A stretch of DNA of 64,000 nt, from NCBI RefSeq assembly GCF_013377085.1, contig NZ_JACAAX010000007.1, forward strand, positions 1 through 64,000. The letters run 5' to 3'. Source of the stretch: Rhodoplanes sp. Its GTDB lineage: Bacteria; Pseudomonadota; Alphaproteobacteria; Rhizobiales; Xanthobacteraceae. Each line of letters begins with the position of its first letter. Position 1 is the stretch's first letter. Positions 1-10,097 of the stretch are shown piece by piece. Made by a program: the position numbers and the translations under genes. The notes below the pieces were generated by a model, which was not told the DNA's origin, ran no database searches, and saw nothing but the letters and a program-made list of their open reading frames with translations.

Positions 1-87
1 CGAAAGAAGCTCTTCTTTCAAGCGATGGATGCGCGGGTCGAGCCCGCGCATGACGAGTCGGAGCTTCTGAAGGCCGGTATCAGCCGA

Positions 88-816
88 TCAGACGGCGGGC
101 CCGCCCGTCCCGGTCCCGCCGGGCGGGGCCGCTGCGGGGGCCGTGGCCGGCCGCGCCAGCTCGAGCACGCGCGCGCCGGCAATCGGCTGGTCGACCGGCA
201 GTGCCGCGAAGTCGGCCTCGCCGACCAGCGCCGCCGCCAGGAGCTTGTGATAGGCGCGGCGCGACACCTCGACGGCGCCGAAGCGGCGCAGATGGTCGGT
301 GACGAACTGGGTGTCGAGCAGCCGGAAGCCGCCGGCGCGCAGCCGCGCGACGAGATGCACCAGCGCCACCTTGGAGGCGTCGCGGCTGCGGTGGAACATG
401 CTCTCGCCGAAGAAGGCGCAGCCGAGACTCACCCCGTAGAGTCCGCCGACCAGCGTGTCGCCGTCGTAGACCTCGACCGTGTGGGCGCGGCCGATCTCGA
501 ACAGCCGGCCGTAGAGCTTGCGGATCCGCGTGTTGATCCAGGTGCGGGTGCGGCCGGGCCCCGGCTCGGCGCAGCCGTCGACCACGGCCTCGAAGTCGCG
601 GTCGGCCACCACCCGGAACCGCTCGGACCTGATCGTGCGGGCGAGCCGCGAGGAAATCTGCAGGGCGTCGAGCGGGATGACGCCGCGCTGCTCCGGCTCG
701 ATCCAGTACAGCGCCGGATCCTCGGCGCTCTCCGCCATCGGGAAGATCCCGCAGGCATAGGCCTTGAGCAGCACCTCGGGGGTGATCTCGACCGATGCGG
801 TGTCGCGACGGGCCAT
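88..816 (-). CDS. aat: Leucyl/phenylalanyl-tRNA--protein transferase
   Basis: A 242-aa protein of the Aat family, which adds Leu or Phe from aminoacyl-tRNA to the N-terminal Arg/Lys of proteins and so marks them for ClpS/ClpAP degradation (N-end rule, cytoplasm). Seen: [11 protein letters not shown] near residues 19-29, [18 protein letters not shown] in the centre, [10 protein letters not shown] and [10 protein letters not shown] after it, all in family order. I chose the ATG at 816 because the conserved part begins about 15 residues later; the reading frame is open to 993 but that extension is Arg-rich and unlike the family. The C-terminal 15 residues are Ala/Pro/Gly-rich. In Hyphomicrobiales aat usually lies near accC on the same strand, as here; a response regulator on the opposite strand separates them. 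Confidence 0.95.
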   Translation of the reverse strand: MARRDTASVEITPEVLLKAYACGIFPMAESAEDPALYWIEPEQRGVIPLDALQISSRLARTIRSERFRVVADRDFEAVVDGCAEPGPGRTRTWINTRIRKLYGRLFEIGRAHTVEVYDGDTLVGGLYGVSLGCAFFGESMFHRSRDASKVALVHLVARLRAGGFRLLDTQFVTDHLRRFGAVEVSRRAYHKLLAAALVGEADFAALPVDQPIAGARVLELARPATAPAAAPPGGTGTGGPAV

Positions 817-1121
817 GGGTCGATCAGCTCGGGTTTGCGGCTCGGGTTGGCGGCACGGTCTGTCGATTCGTTGCGGCTCGGTCGGTCGACTCGATGTCGT
901 AGCGCGATGCGCGCGGCTCGTCTCGTGTCGTCGCGCGGCGCGACCGATGCCCGGTGGATACGCCGACGACCGCACCCGCACACCGTGCTTCACCGGTTCG
1001 TGAACACCTGGGCGTTAGCGCGTTAACGGGTCGGTAACCGGCCGATATGTAACCTTTTCATAGCAATTGAATCAAATCGTCGACACCCCGGTCGGCAGGT
1101 TCGAGGGGCAGGAGTTTGGCC
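817..1121. other. Divergent intergenic region between aat and response regulator
   Basis: About 300 bases with no gene I can support. The first 200 bases are GC-rich. Positions 1010-1080 are clearly AT-richer and contain TTAAC and GGTAACC-type words, so promoters for the divergent genes probably lie there, but I cannot place a convincing -35/-10 pair. Confidence 0.4.
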
Positions 1122-1502
1122 ATGAGTGCAGGTGGTTGCCGCAATCGTCCGCCCCGTGTGCTGCTGGTCGAGGACGAGGTGCTGATCTCGATGATGATCG
1201 AGGACGCGATGGTCGAGCAGGGCTTCGAGGTCTACACCGCCACCAATGCCGGCGACGCCCTGCAGGTCCTGTCCGACGGGACCCCGGTCGACGTGCTGTT
1301 CACCGACATAAACATCGACGGCGACGTCGACGGCAGCAAGCTCGCCCTGCTGGCGCGCGCGCTGCGGCCCGAGCTCGCCGTGCTCTACGCCTCCGGAACC
1401 ATGCGGGCCGTTCCCGACGCGGTGCCGGGCTCGACCTTCGTGCCGAAGCCCTATGCCCCCAAGGACGTCTGCGCCATGCTGGCCTCGCTGACGCCGGCCT
1501 GA
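1122..1502 (+). CDS. Single-domain response regulator (CheY-like receiver)
   Basis: A 126-aa protein that is a receiver domain and nothing else. Seen: acidic pocket VEDE near the N-terminus, phospho-acceptor Asp in VLFTDINIDG, and the conserved Lys in FVPKPY. The N-terminal wording (VLLVEDEVLISMMIEDAM) matches receivers that pair with HWE/HisKA_2 sensor kinases in alphaproteobacteria, which is family knowledge. The ATG at 1122 has AGGAG 7 bases upstream; a TTG two codons earlier is less likely. No kinase gene is next to it, so the partner is unknown. A strong hairpin follows its stop codon. Confidence 0.9.
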   Translation: MSAGGCRNRPPRVLLVEDEVLISMMIEDAMVEQGFEVYTATNAGDALQVLSDGTPVDVLFTDINIDGDVDGSKLALLARALRPELAVLYASGTMRAVPDAVPGSTFVPKPYAPKDVCAMLASLTPA

Positions 1503-1528
1503 GGATTCACCGTCGACTGAAGCCTCGT

Positions 1529-1594
1529 GCCCCGGGCGCGGCGCAATGCGATGCCAAGCATCGTGATGCGTCGCCGACCCGGGGCCTTTCTTTT
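1529..1594 (+). terminator. Rho-independent terminator after the response regulator
   Basis: GCCCCGGG (1529-1536) pairs with CCCGGGGC (1578-1585); an inner stem (1548-1554 with 1558-1564) sits in the loop, and CTTTCTTTT follows. It starts 26 bases after the stop codon at 1502. Confidence 0.75.
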
Positions 1595-1887
1595 GCGCGT
1601 CTGCTGTTCGGCGATGGGTTGCGGGGCACCGGGTGCCGAGCCTGCGCCTATGGGCGCTCACTCGAGGCCACAGCGCGTCCGTCGCCATGCGCCCGGCGAA
1701 GGCGGGGCATCCGGTCCGCCCGGAGAGATTGAAGAGCCTCGCTGACCCCGGTGGTTACTGGATCGCCCGCCGACGCGGGCGATGACGACCGAAAGCCCTG
1801 TGCGCGGCACTTGTCTCAGCGCCGATGAGGCGGCGCAGGCACGACGACGGACAGTGCGTCGTCCGACGCCTCACCCGTCGAATCGTT
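1595..1887. other. Convergent intergenic stretch
   Basis: Between the terminator and the end of accC. Reading frames here are short and have biased composition; I see no gene, no clear repeat and no second terminator. Confidence 0.4.
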
Positions 1888-3243
1888 TCACCCGTCGACG
1901 CCGCCGCCGCGGGCCAAAAACTGCTCGAGCCAGTGGATGTGGTAGCTGCCGTCCAGAATGTCCTTGTCGCGCACCAGGGCGCGGAACAGGGGCAGGGTGG
2001 TCTCGATGCCGTCGACCACGAACTCGTCGATGGCGCGGCGCAGCCGCATCAGGCACTCGGCCCGGGTCTTGCCGTGGACGATCAGCTTGCCGAGCAGCGA
2101 GTCGTAATAGGGCGGAATGACGTAGCCGCGATAGGCCGCCGAATCGATCCGCACGCCCATGCCGCCGGGCGGATGGTAATGCCGGATCTTGCCGGGCGAG
2201 GGCCGGAACGACACCGGGTTCTCGGCATTGATGCGGCACTCGATGGCGTGGCCGTGATAGGTGACGTCCTCCTGCCGCAAGGTGAGGCCGGCGCCGGCGG
2301 CGACGCGGATTTGCTCGAGGATCAGGTCGATGTCGGTGATCATCTCGGTCACCGGATGCTCGACCTGGATGCGGGTGTTCATCTCGATGAAGTAGAACTG
2401 CCCGTCCTCGTAAAGGAACTCGACCGTGCCGACGCCGAGATACTGGAGCTCCTGCATCGCCTTGGCGACGACGCCGCCGATCCGGGTGCGGGCGTCGGCG
2501 TTGAGCGCGGGCGAGGGGCTCTCCTCCCAGATCTTCTGGTGGCGCCGCTGCAGCGAGCAGTCACGCTCGCCGAGATGGATGGCGTTGCCCTGGCCGTCGC
2601 CGAGCACCTGGAACTCGATGTGGCGCGGCTGCTCGAGATATTTCTCCATGTAGAGGGAGTCGTCGCCGAAGGCGGCCTTCGACTCGGCGCGGGCGGTGGC
2701 CAGCGCGATGCGCAGGTCGCCCTCGCTGCGGGCGACCTTCATGCCGCGGCCGCCGCCGCCGGCCGCCGCCTTGACCAGAACCGGATAGCCGGTCTCGGCC
2801 GCGACGGCGCGCGCCTCCTCGTCCGACGTGATGGCGCCGTCGGAGCCGGGCACGCAGGGGATGCCGAGGCGCTTGGCCGTGCGCTTCGCCTCGATCTTGT
2901 CGCCCATCAGCCGGATATGGGCGGGCTTTGGGCCGATGAAGTGCAGCCCGTGCTCCTCGAGAATCTCGGCGAAGCGGGCGTTCTCGGAAAGGAAGCCGTA
3001 GCCCGGATGGACCGCGTCGGCGCCCGTGATCTCGCAGGCGGCCAGCAGCGCCGGGATGTTGAGATAGCTGTCCTTGGCGGGCGGCGGGCCGATGCAGACG
3101 CTCTCGTCGGCGAGCCGCACATGCATGGCGTCGGCGTCGGCGGTGGAGTGGACGGCGACCGTGGCGATCCCGAGATCCTTGCACGCGCGAAGAATGCGCA
3201 GCGCGATCTCTCCGCGATTGGCGATCAGGATTTTTTCGAACAT
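1888..3243 (-). CDS. accC: Acetyl-CoA carboxylase, biotin carboxylase subunit
   Basis: A 451-aa protein, full length for AccC. It carboxylates biotin on AccB using ATP and bicarbonate, the first half-reaction of malonyl-CoA synthesis for fatty acids. Seen: FEKILIANRGEIALRI at the start, HPGYGFLSEN, the ATP-grasp glycine loop KAAAGGGGRGMK, ERDCSLQRRHQK, and the catalytic stretch EMNTRIQVEHPVTE. It lies 19 bases after accB and is the last gene of an aroQ-accB-accC operon. It lacks the C-terminal biotinyl domain, which separates it from the propionyl-CoA-type subunit at 5579. Confidence 0.97.
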   Translation of the reverse strand: MFEKILIANRGEIALRILRACKDLGIATVAVHSTADADAMHVRLADESVCIGPPPAKDSYLNIPALLAACEITGADAVHPGYGFLSENARFAEILEEHGLHFIGPKPAHIRLMGDKIEAKRTAKRLGIPCVPGSDGAITSDEEARAVAAETGYPVLVKAAAGGGGRGMKVARSEGDLRIALATARAESKAAFGDDSLYMEKYLEQPRHIEFQVLGDGQGNAIHLGERDCSLQRRHQKIWEESPSPALNADARTRIGGVVAKAMQELQYLGVGTVEFLYEDGQFYFIEMNTRIQVEHPVTEMITDIDLILEQIRVAAGAGLTLRQEDVTYHGHAIECRINAENPVSFRPSPGKIRHYHPPGGMGVRIDSAAYRGYVIPPYYDSLLGKLIVHGKTRAECLMRLRRAIDEFVVDGIETTLPLFRALVRDKDILDGSYHIHWLEQFLARGGGVDG

Positions 3244-3262
3244 CGCGTGCCCGGCGTCCGCG

Positions 3263-3751
3263 TCATTCGATGATCATCAGGGGCTCGCCGAACTCGACCG
3301 GCTGGCCGTCCTCGACGAGGATCTGGGTGACGGTCCCGGACTTCGGCGCCGGGATCTGGTTCATGGTCTTCATCGCCTCGATGATCAGCACGGTCTCGCC
3401 GGCCTTGACGACGGTGCCGACCTCGACGAAGGGCCGCGCCTCGGGCTCCGGCGCCAGATAGACGCTGCCGACCATCGGCGAGGTGACGACGCCCGGATGC
3501 TTGGACGGGTCCATCGGTCCGTCGGCGACCGCGTAGACGCCGGCGACCGCGGCGGCACCCGCCGCCGGGGCCGCGACGGTCGTGGCGACCGCGATCGCCT
3601 GGCGGGCGACCCGCACGCGCAGGCCGGCGCGCTCGATCTCGATCTCGGTCAGGCCGGTCTCGCCGAGCAGGCGCGCCAGCGTGCGGACGATCTGCTCGTT
3701 GACGGCATCAAGGCCGGGCGCCGGCTGCGGCGCGTCCTGGTCGGCTGTCAC
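3263..3751 (-). CDS. accB: Acetyl-CoA carboxylase, biotin carboxyl carrier protein
   Basis: A 162-aa carrier protein. The N-terminal part ([20 protein letters not shown]) is the AccB-specific region, followed by an Ala-rich linker at about residues 52-78 and a C-terminal biotinyl domain. The biotin acceptor is the Lys in EAMKTMN, the usual AccB form (Thr after Lys) rather than EAMKMEN. The aroQ stop-to-start gap is 4 bases, so the two genes are co-transcribed and probably translationally linked. Confidence 0.97.
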   Translation of the reverse strand: MTADQDAPQPAPGLDAVNEQIVRTLARLLGETGLTEIEIERAGLRVRVARQAIAVATTVAAPAAGAAAVAGVYAVADGPMDPSKHPGVVTSPMVGSVYLAPEPEARPFVEVGTVVKAGETVLIIEAMKTMNQIPAPKSGTVTQILVEDGQPVEFGEPLMIIE

Positions 3752-3755
3752 GACT

Positions 3756-4205
3756 TCAACTCCCCTTCACTGCGAGTCCCGCGAGGCCGGCGATGGCGAG
3801 CGCGTAGCCTTGCGGGCCGAGCCCGCAGATCACGCCCTTGGCCGCCCGCGCCACATAAGAGACATGGCGGAAGGGCTCGCGGGCATGGACGTTGCTGATG
3901 TGGACCTCGATCACCGGCACGGCAATGGCGGCGACCGCGTCGAGCAGGGCGACCGAGGTGTGCGTGTAAGCGGCGGCGTTGAGCACGATCCCGGCCGCGC
4001 CCTCGGCCCCGGCCTCCTGGATCCAGGAGACCAGATCGCCCTCGTGGTTGGACTGGCGAAAAACGATCTCGAACCCGTGGCGGTCGCCGGCCTCACGGCA
4101 CAGCGTCTCGACGTCGGCCAGCGTGGCGCGGCCGTAGGTGGCCGGCTCGCGCGTGCCGAGCAGGTTCAGGTTCGGCCCATTGATGACATAGACGGTGGGC
4201 GCCAT
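3756..4205 (-). CDS. aroQ: 3-dehydroquinate dehydratase, type II
   Basis: A 149-aa type II dehydroquinase converting 3-dehydroquinate to 3-dehydroshikimate in the shikimate pathway; the family forms dodecamers. Seen: [18 protein letters not shown] with the catalytic Tyr, [29 protein letters not shown] with the catalytic His, and [14 protein letters not shown]. The ATG at 4205 fits the family start; the frame stays open to 4391 over tandem-repeat DNA that cannot be an aroQ N-terminus. First gene of the aroQ-accB-accC operon, an arrangement common in Hyphomicrobiales. Confidence 0.97.
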   Translation of the reverse strand: MAPTVYVINGPNLNLLGTREPATYGRATLADVETLCREAGDRHGFEIVFRQSNHEGDLVSWIQEAGAEGAAGIVLNAAAYTHTSVALLDAVAAIAVPVIEVHISNVHAREPFRHVSYVARAAKGVICGLGPQGYALAIAGLAGLAVKGS

Positions 4206-4349
4206 GAATTGTCCACCGGGGTCGGTGCGCGGCCCCGCGACTGGCGGGTGCGCGGAAAGTCCGGCGCCCGTCTTATAGGGGGCTGCCGGCGGAAGGGGAA
4301 GTCTTTCAAGGCCGGCTTGGACGGGTCGGCGGGGCCGGCGGGGGCCGGC

Positions 4350-4385
4350 GCGGCCGTGCGGGCGGGCGCGGCCGTGCGGGCGGGC
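4350..4385. repeat. Tandem duplication, 18 bp x 2
   Basis: Two exact, adjacent 18-bp copies (4350-4367 and 4368-4385; unit begins GCGGCCGTGC). A 10-bp exact duplication GGGGCCGGCG lies just before it at 4331-4350. They sit in the leader between aroQ and the phasin gene. Confidence 0.95.
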
Positions 4386-4447
4386 GCCCACCCGAACCGA
4401 GGCGGGAACTTTTCTGTCTTTCGCGTGTCAGCAAAGCCGGTACACTG

Positions 4448-4483
4448 TGTCCGAAAGAGGCGGGGTGTCCGAAAGAGGCGGGG
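4448..4483. repeat. Tandem duplication, 18 bp x 2
   Basis: Two exact adjacent copies of an 18-bp unit beginning TGTCCGAAAG (4448-4465 and 4466-4483), in the aroQ-phasin divergent gap. Confidence 0.95.
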
Positions 4484-4544
4484 AGGCATTGGCCCCCACC
4501 GTCCTGGCGGCCGGACCGGTTCCGAGTCCGGGTGAACGACCATT

Positions 4545-4574
4545 TTCGCGTGTTTCCTGTTCGCGTGTTTCCTG
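4545..4574. repeat. Tandem duplication, 15 bp x 2, upstream of phasin
   Basis: Two exact adjacent copies of TTCGCGTGTTTCCTG (4545-4559, 4560-4574) ending just before the phasin ribosome binding site. With two 18-bp duplications it makes three independent short tandem duplications within 225 bases. The 386-bp divergent gap holds nothing else I can define. Confidence 0.95.
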
Positions 4575-4591
4575 TTCGAAGGATTGTCGGC

Positions 4592-5158
4592 ATGCACGAC
4601 CAGCATGACTACGGAGCCAACATCGCCGACAAGGCGATCGAAGATCTCAAGAAGAGCATCGACCAAGCGATCACCCAGACCGAGGATGCGATGGAAAAGA
4701 TGGGCTACGACGTTTCTGCGGCGACCCAGGTGGCAGACGATTATCGCGCCAAAGTGTTCGACTACATGCGAGGGAACGTGAATGCGGCGCTCGACTACGC
4801 CGCCAGCATGGCCACCCTGAAGACCCCGGCGGATCTCGCCGGCCTCGCCTCGCGCGACGGGCCGGCCGCGGTGCCGCAGGAGCTGACGGCCGCCGCCACC
4901 GCGGCGGAGGAGTACCGCCAGCGGATGTTCGAGTTCATGAAGGCGAACCTGAACGCCGCGCTCGACTACGCCCAGCAGCTCTCCACCGTGAAATCGCCCT
5001 CGGAGCTGGTCGAGCTCTCGACCAGCCACGCCCGCAAGCAGTTCGAGACCGTGACGGCGCAGTCGACCGAGCTCGGCATGCTGGCCCAGAAGCTCACGAC
5101 CTGGAACACGGACACCTTCTCGGGCTTCTCGAAGCTGTTCAATCCGCCGCGGAGCTGA
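4592..5158 (+). CDS. Phasin family protein
   Basis: A 188-aa protein, all-helical in appearance, with two similar segments: a stretch around FDYMRGNVNAALDYAASM is repeated as FEFMKANLNAALDYAQQL about 55 residues later, each followed by a T-hydrophobic-K-[TS]-P motif. This repeat is typical of the Phasin_2 family, which coats polyhydroxyalkanoate granules. That fits the acetyl-/propionyl-CoA genes nearby, but phasin-like proteins can also be general stress proteins. Start ATG 4592 has AAGGA 8 bases upstream; the frame is open to 4532 only through the tandem repeat. No PHA synthase is visible in the window. Confidence 0.85.
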   Translation: MHDQHDYGANIADKAIEDLKKSIDQAITQTEDAMEKMGYDVSAATQVADDYRAKVFDYMRGNVNAALDYAASMATLKTPADLAGLASRDGPAAVPQELTAAATAAEEYRQRMFEFMKANLNAALDYAQQLSTVKSPSELVELSTSHARKQFETVTAQSTELGMLAQKLTTWNTDTFSGFSKLFNPPRS

Positions 5159-5206
5159 GGCGGCGCGGGCGCGAGGGCGCCCGTGTCGAACGCCCGAAAC
5201 GGCAGA

Positions 5207-5228
5207 GCCCGGGGAGAGAGTCCCGGGC
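5207..5228 (+). terminator. Possible terminator hairpin after phasin
   Basis: GCCCGGG and CCCGGGC are separated by an 8-base loop, 49 bases after the phasin stop. There is no T-run, so termination is uncertain. The rest of 5159-5500 shows no gene. Confidence 0.35.
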
Positions 5229-5501
5229 GAGCCGGCGGCACCGGTTCGCCACGGCGGAGCCGTCCGCAGGTCTCGACGGGCGCGCCCGTCACCATTTCGG
5301 CGCGCGCGTCCCGGCCGGCCGGCTGTCGCGGTGCGGACGGACCTGCGTGACGTGCGCTTCCGCCGGCGTTCCCCGCGCCGGCGGGCTGCCGCCCATTCCC
5401 ACACCGCTCGACCGAGTTGCGGTGGCGTGGCGATTTTCGCAGGCTTTCCGCGCGATTCCGGGCTCTCCGGAGAACTCTCGGTCACACCGGACGGATAAGC
5501 G

Positions 5502-5528
5502 TTGACTTTTTTGCGGTGCGGCTAGAAC
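5502..5528 (+). promoter_or_regulatory. Predicted promoter of the biotin carboxylase gene
   Basis: TTGACTT (5502-5508) and GCTAGAAC (5521-5528) with a 12-base spacer fit the alphaproteobacterial housekeeping pattern described for Caulobacter (TTGaCgS, 10-14 bases, GCtANAWC). The start codon is at 5579, leaving a leader of about 45 bases. Confidence 0.6.
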
Positions 5529-5578
5529 GTGAGTTCGCCCCCCTTCACCACCGTTTTTTCGATGCGGACGGCGTGCAC

Positions 5579-7600
<2,022 letters not shown>

Positions 7601-7873
7601 CGGCGGAGAGGTGGCCGCGGCCTCGCGCCGCGGCGGCGCGCCGCGCCGCGGTGCGATATGACCTTGTCATGTCGGGCGAGGATCGCTCACAATACCCTCA
7701 TTGATGGACATCTCCGGCGGGACGCCGGAGCATTTGGGCCGGTCCGGGCCGCCGGACCGCGTCGTCGGGGCGTTGCGTGCGTTTGTCGCCGGACGCCGGT
7801 CCCGTTGCGGGACGCCAGTCCTATTGCGGGGCCGGCGTCCCGCCAGGGACGCACGCGGCTGGGGGCATGCACG

Positions 7874-8728
7874 ATGGACGGCATCAATCTGCAGGACTGG
7901 GTCGGCCGCACCGAGGAGCTGAGCGACCAGGCCTATCCGACGCCGGCGCGCGCGCTCGCCGCGACGCTCGACGATGTCGGCACTGAATTCGCCATCGGCA
8001 AGCCGCTGCCGGAGCTGTGGTACTGGCTCTATTTCCTGCCCGTCGTGCCGATGGCCGAGATCGGCAGCGACGGCCACCCGCGGCGCGGGGGCTTCCTGCC
8101 GCCGATCTCGCTCGAGCGGCGGATGTGGGCGAGCGGCCGCCACGTCTTCCACGATCGGCTGCGGATCGGCGACGTGCTGCACAAGACCTCGGAGATCACC
8201 AAGGTCTCGGCCAAGGAGGGCAAGACCGGATCGATGGTGTTCGTCACGGTCCGGCACGCGATTCGCACCGGGCGCGGCCTCGCCGTCGAGGAGGAGCAGG
8301 ACATCGTCTACCTGCCGATGCCGAAGGCCTTCACGCCGCCGGCGCCGACCGCGGCGCCCGAAAGCCCCACCTGGAGCGAGCCGTGTCCGATCGATCCGGT
8401 GCTGCTCTTTCGGTTCTCGGCCCTCACCTTCAACGGCCACCGCATCCATTACGACGAGCCCTATGCGACCGGGGTCGAGAAGTATCCCGGCCTCGTGGTG
8501 CACGGGCCGCTGCAGGCGCTGCTGCTGATGCAGTCGGCCAGGCGCCACAATCCGGGCCGGGTGCCGGCGCGCTACACGTTCCGGGCCGTGCGGCCGCTGT
8601 TCGCCTTCGACCGCGTCAGCCTGATGGGCGTCGCCCGCGACGACGGCGGCCACGACCTCTTCACAGTCAACGGCGACGGCCATGTCGGCATGCAAGCGAC
8701 GGTGGCGTGGGCGTCTGAGGAGCCGTGA
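7874..8728 (+). CDS. MaoC/FAS1-like dehydratase, probable mesaconyl-C4-CoA hydratase
   Basis: A 284-aa protein of the double-hotdog MaoC-like hydratase family. Seen: an N-terminal hotdog with WYWLYFLPVVPMAEIGSDGH and GFLPPISLERRMWASG, and a C-terminal hotdog with LLFRFSALTFNGHRIHYDEP, the hydratase motif carrying the catalytic Asn/His. This full-length form with the FRFSALTFNGHRIHYD motif is characteristic of mesaconyl-C4-CoA hydratase (Meh), which makes (S)-citramalyl-CoA from mesaconyl-C4-CoA. The neighbouring lyase and CoA-transferase genes strengthen that reading. Start ATG 7874 is placed by the family N-terminus; upstream sequence is low complexity. Alternative: another HTD2-like acyl-CoA hydratase. 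Confidence 0.8.
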   Translation: MDGINLQDWVGRTEELSDQAYPTPARALAATLDDVGTEFAIGKPLPELWYWLYFLPVVPMAEIGSDGHPRRGGFLPPISLERRMWASGRHVFHDRLRIGDVLHKTSEITKVSAKEGKTGSMVFVTVRHAIRTGRGLAVEEEQDIVYLPMPKAFTPPAPTAAPESPTWSEPCPIDPVLLFRFSALTFNGHRIHYDEPYATGVEKYPGLVVHGPLQALLLMQSARRHNPGRVPARYTFRAVRPLFAFDRVSLMGVARDDGGHDLFTVNGDGHVGMQATVAWASEEP

Positions 8729-8753
8729 TCCACTGCCGCGCAGCCCTCTCTTC

Positions 8754-8889
8754 ACCTCCCCCTGGAGGGGGGAGGTCGGCGGCCAAAGGCCGCCGGGAGG
8801 GGGTGATCGGCAAAGCCGAGCTTTGCGGCTTCACCCCACCCCGGTCGTCCGTTTCACGGACGCCCGACCCTCCCCCTCCAGGGGAGGGT
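8754..8889. repeat. Palindromic dispersed repeat, copy A
   Basis: An imperfect palindrome of about 136 bp. Its ends are complementary C-rich/G-rich blocks around CTCCCCCTGGAGG, with inner arms AAAGCCGAGCTTTGCGGCTT. A related copy lies at 11334-11460 in the other orientation. It fills most of the 189-bp gap between the hydratase and the lyase. Confidence 0.85.
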
Positions 8890-8917
8890 GGAAGACCGAA
8901 ACGGAATTGCGCCCGCC

Positions 8918-9841
8918 ATGCCCGAACGCCTCGAACGCTCCGTCCTTCTCGTGCCGGCCTCCAACTGGAGCATGATCCAGAAGGCCGCGGCCGCACCCGC
9001 CGACGCCGTGTGCATCGACCTCGAGGACGCGGTCGCGCCCGCCGAGAAGGAGGCCGCCCGCGCCAACGTCGTGCGCGCCTTCAAGGAGCTCGACTTCGGC
9101 CGCAAGCTCAAGCAGTTCCGCATGAACGGGCTCGACACAAGCTTCGCCTATCGCGACCTGATCGAGGTGGTGGAGGAGGCGGGCGACCGGCTCGATCTCG
9201 TCGTCGTGCCCAAGGTCAGCGCTGCCTCGGACGTGCATTTCGTCGCGACGCTTTTGACGCAGATCGAGGCCGCCATGGGCATCACGCGGCCGATCGGTAT
9301 CGAGGCGCTGATCGAGACGGCGCTCGCCTGCGTCAATATCCGCGAGATCGCATCGTCGTCGCCGCGGCTCGAGGCGCTGATCTACGGGGCAGGCGACTAT
9401 GCCGCCTCGTTGCGCATGCCGATGGCCTCGATCGGCGAGCCGGACGAGCACGACGCGCTCTATCCCGGCCACCGCTGGCACCACATCATGCACACCATCG
9501 TCAGTGCGGCGCGCGCCTTCGACAAGCGTGCGATCGACAGCCCGTTCGCCGGCATCCGCGACCCCGAAGGGTTCCAGAAGGCCTGCGCGATCGGTCGCGC
9601 CATGGGCTTCGACGGCAAGTGGTGCATCCACCCCGGCCAGATCGCCGCCGTCAACGCGACCTTCGTGCCGCCCGAGGCGGAGCTGCGCTGGGCTCAGCGC
9701 GTGCTCGACGCCACTGCGGCCGCGACGGCGGAAGGCCACGGCGCCATCAGCCTCGACGGCCGCATGGTCGATGTCGCCTCGATCCGACTGTCGCAGACCA
9801 TCGTCGCGCGGGCGAAGCTGGCGGGATTGCTGGCGGAGTAA
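8918..9841 (+). CDS. CitE-like CoA-ester lyase (malyl-/methylmalyl-/citramalyl-CoA lyase)
   Basis: A 307-aa HpcH/HpaI aldolase-citrate lyase family protein. Seen: RSVLLVPASNW at the start, AVCIDLEDAVAP (metal/substrate loop), the metal-binding Glu in GIEALIETALA, and Asp in IYGAGDYAASLRM, then DPEGFQKACAIGRAMGFDGKWCIHPGQ. The family cleaves or forms beta-hydroxyacyl-CoA thioesters. With Meh- and Mct-like neighbours, the expected reaction is (S)-citramalyl-CoA to pyruvate plus acetyl-CoA, possibly also glyoxylate plus propionyl-CoA condensation. Start ATG 8918 was taken over an upstream start at 8888 because the latter adds residues from the repeat. Exact substrate is inference. Confidence 0.88.
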   Translation: MPERLERSVLLVPASNWSMIQKAAAAPADAVCIDLEDAVAPAEKEAARANVVRAFKELDFGRKLKQFRMNGLDTSFAYRDLIEVVEEAGDRLDLVVVPKVSAASDVHFVATLLTQIEAAMGITRPIGIEALIETALACVNIREIASSSPRLEALIYGAGDYAASLRMPMASIGEPDEHDALYPGHRWHHIMHTIVSAARAFDKRAIDSPFAGIRDPEGFQKACAIGRAMGFDGKWCIHPGQIAAVNATFVPPEAELRWAQRVLDATAAATAEGHGAISLDGRMVDVASIRLSQTIVARAKLAGLLAE

Positions 9842-9896
9842 GTTGTCGTGTCTTGGGGCGGTTTGTTGCAGGCCAAGACGACGTTTCGTCGTGAGG

Positions 9897-10051
9897 CCCC
9901 CCTCCCTGTCCCTCCCCCACAAGGGGGGAGGGAACGCAGGAGCCGCAACGGTTTTCGGGCTCGGACTGCCGAGCTGTCGATCGTTGACGGAGTTTCCCCT
10001 CGCCGCAACCGGATCCCTCCCCCCCTTGTGGGGGAGGGGCGGGGAGGGGGG
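9897..10051. repeat. Palindromic dispersed repeat, second family
   Basis: Two complementary arms, about 9897-9931 (core CTCCCCCACAAGGGGGGAGG) and 10010-10051 (core CCCCCCTTGTGGGGGAGGGG), flank a unique centre. The layout resembles the 8754-8889 element but the core word is different, so it is a separate repeat family. Confidence 0.85.
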
Positions 10052-10097
10052 TAGTCATACGGAAGAGCGTTCGCGTTTCAAAAAAAGGATTTCGGTC

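Noticed and set aside
1527-1745. Short ORF after the response regulator
   Set aside because: It overlaps the terminator hairpin and has no ribosome site or similarity.
1825-3273. A 482-codon plus-strand frame over accC
   Set aside because: Shadow of accC, no recognisable motif, composition typical of antisense GC-rich DNA.
4166-5485. A 439-codon minus-strand frame over the phasin gene and its tandem repeats
   Set aside because: Covers a clear phasin gene on the other strand and repeat DNA; no conserved residues.
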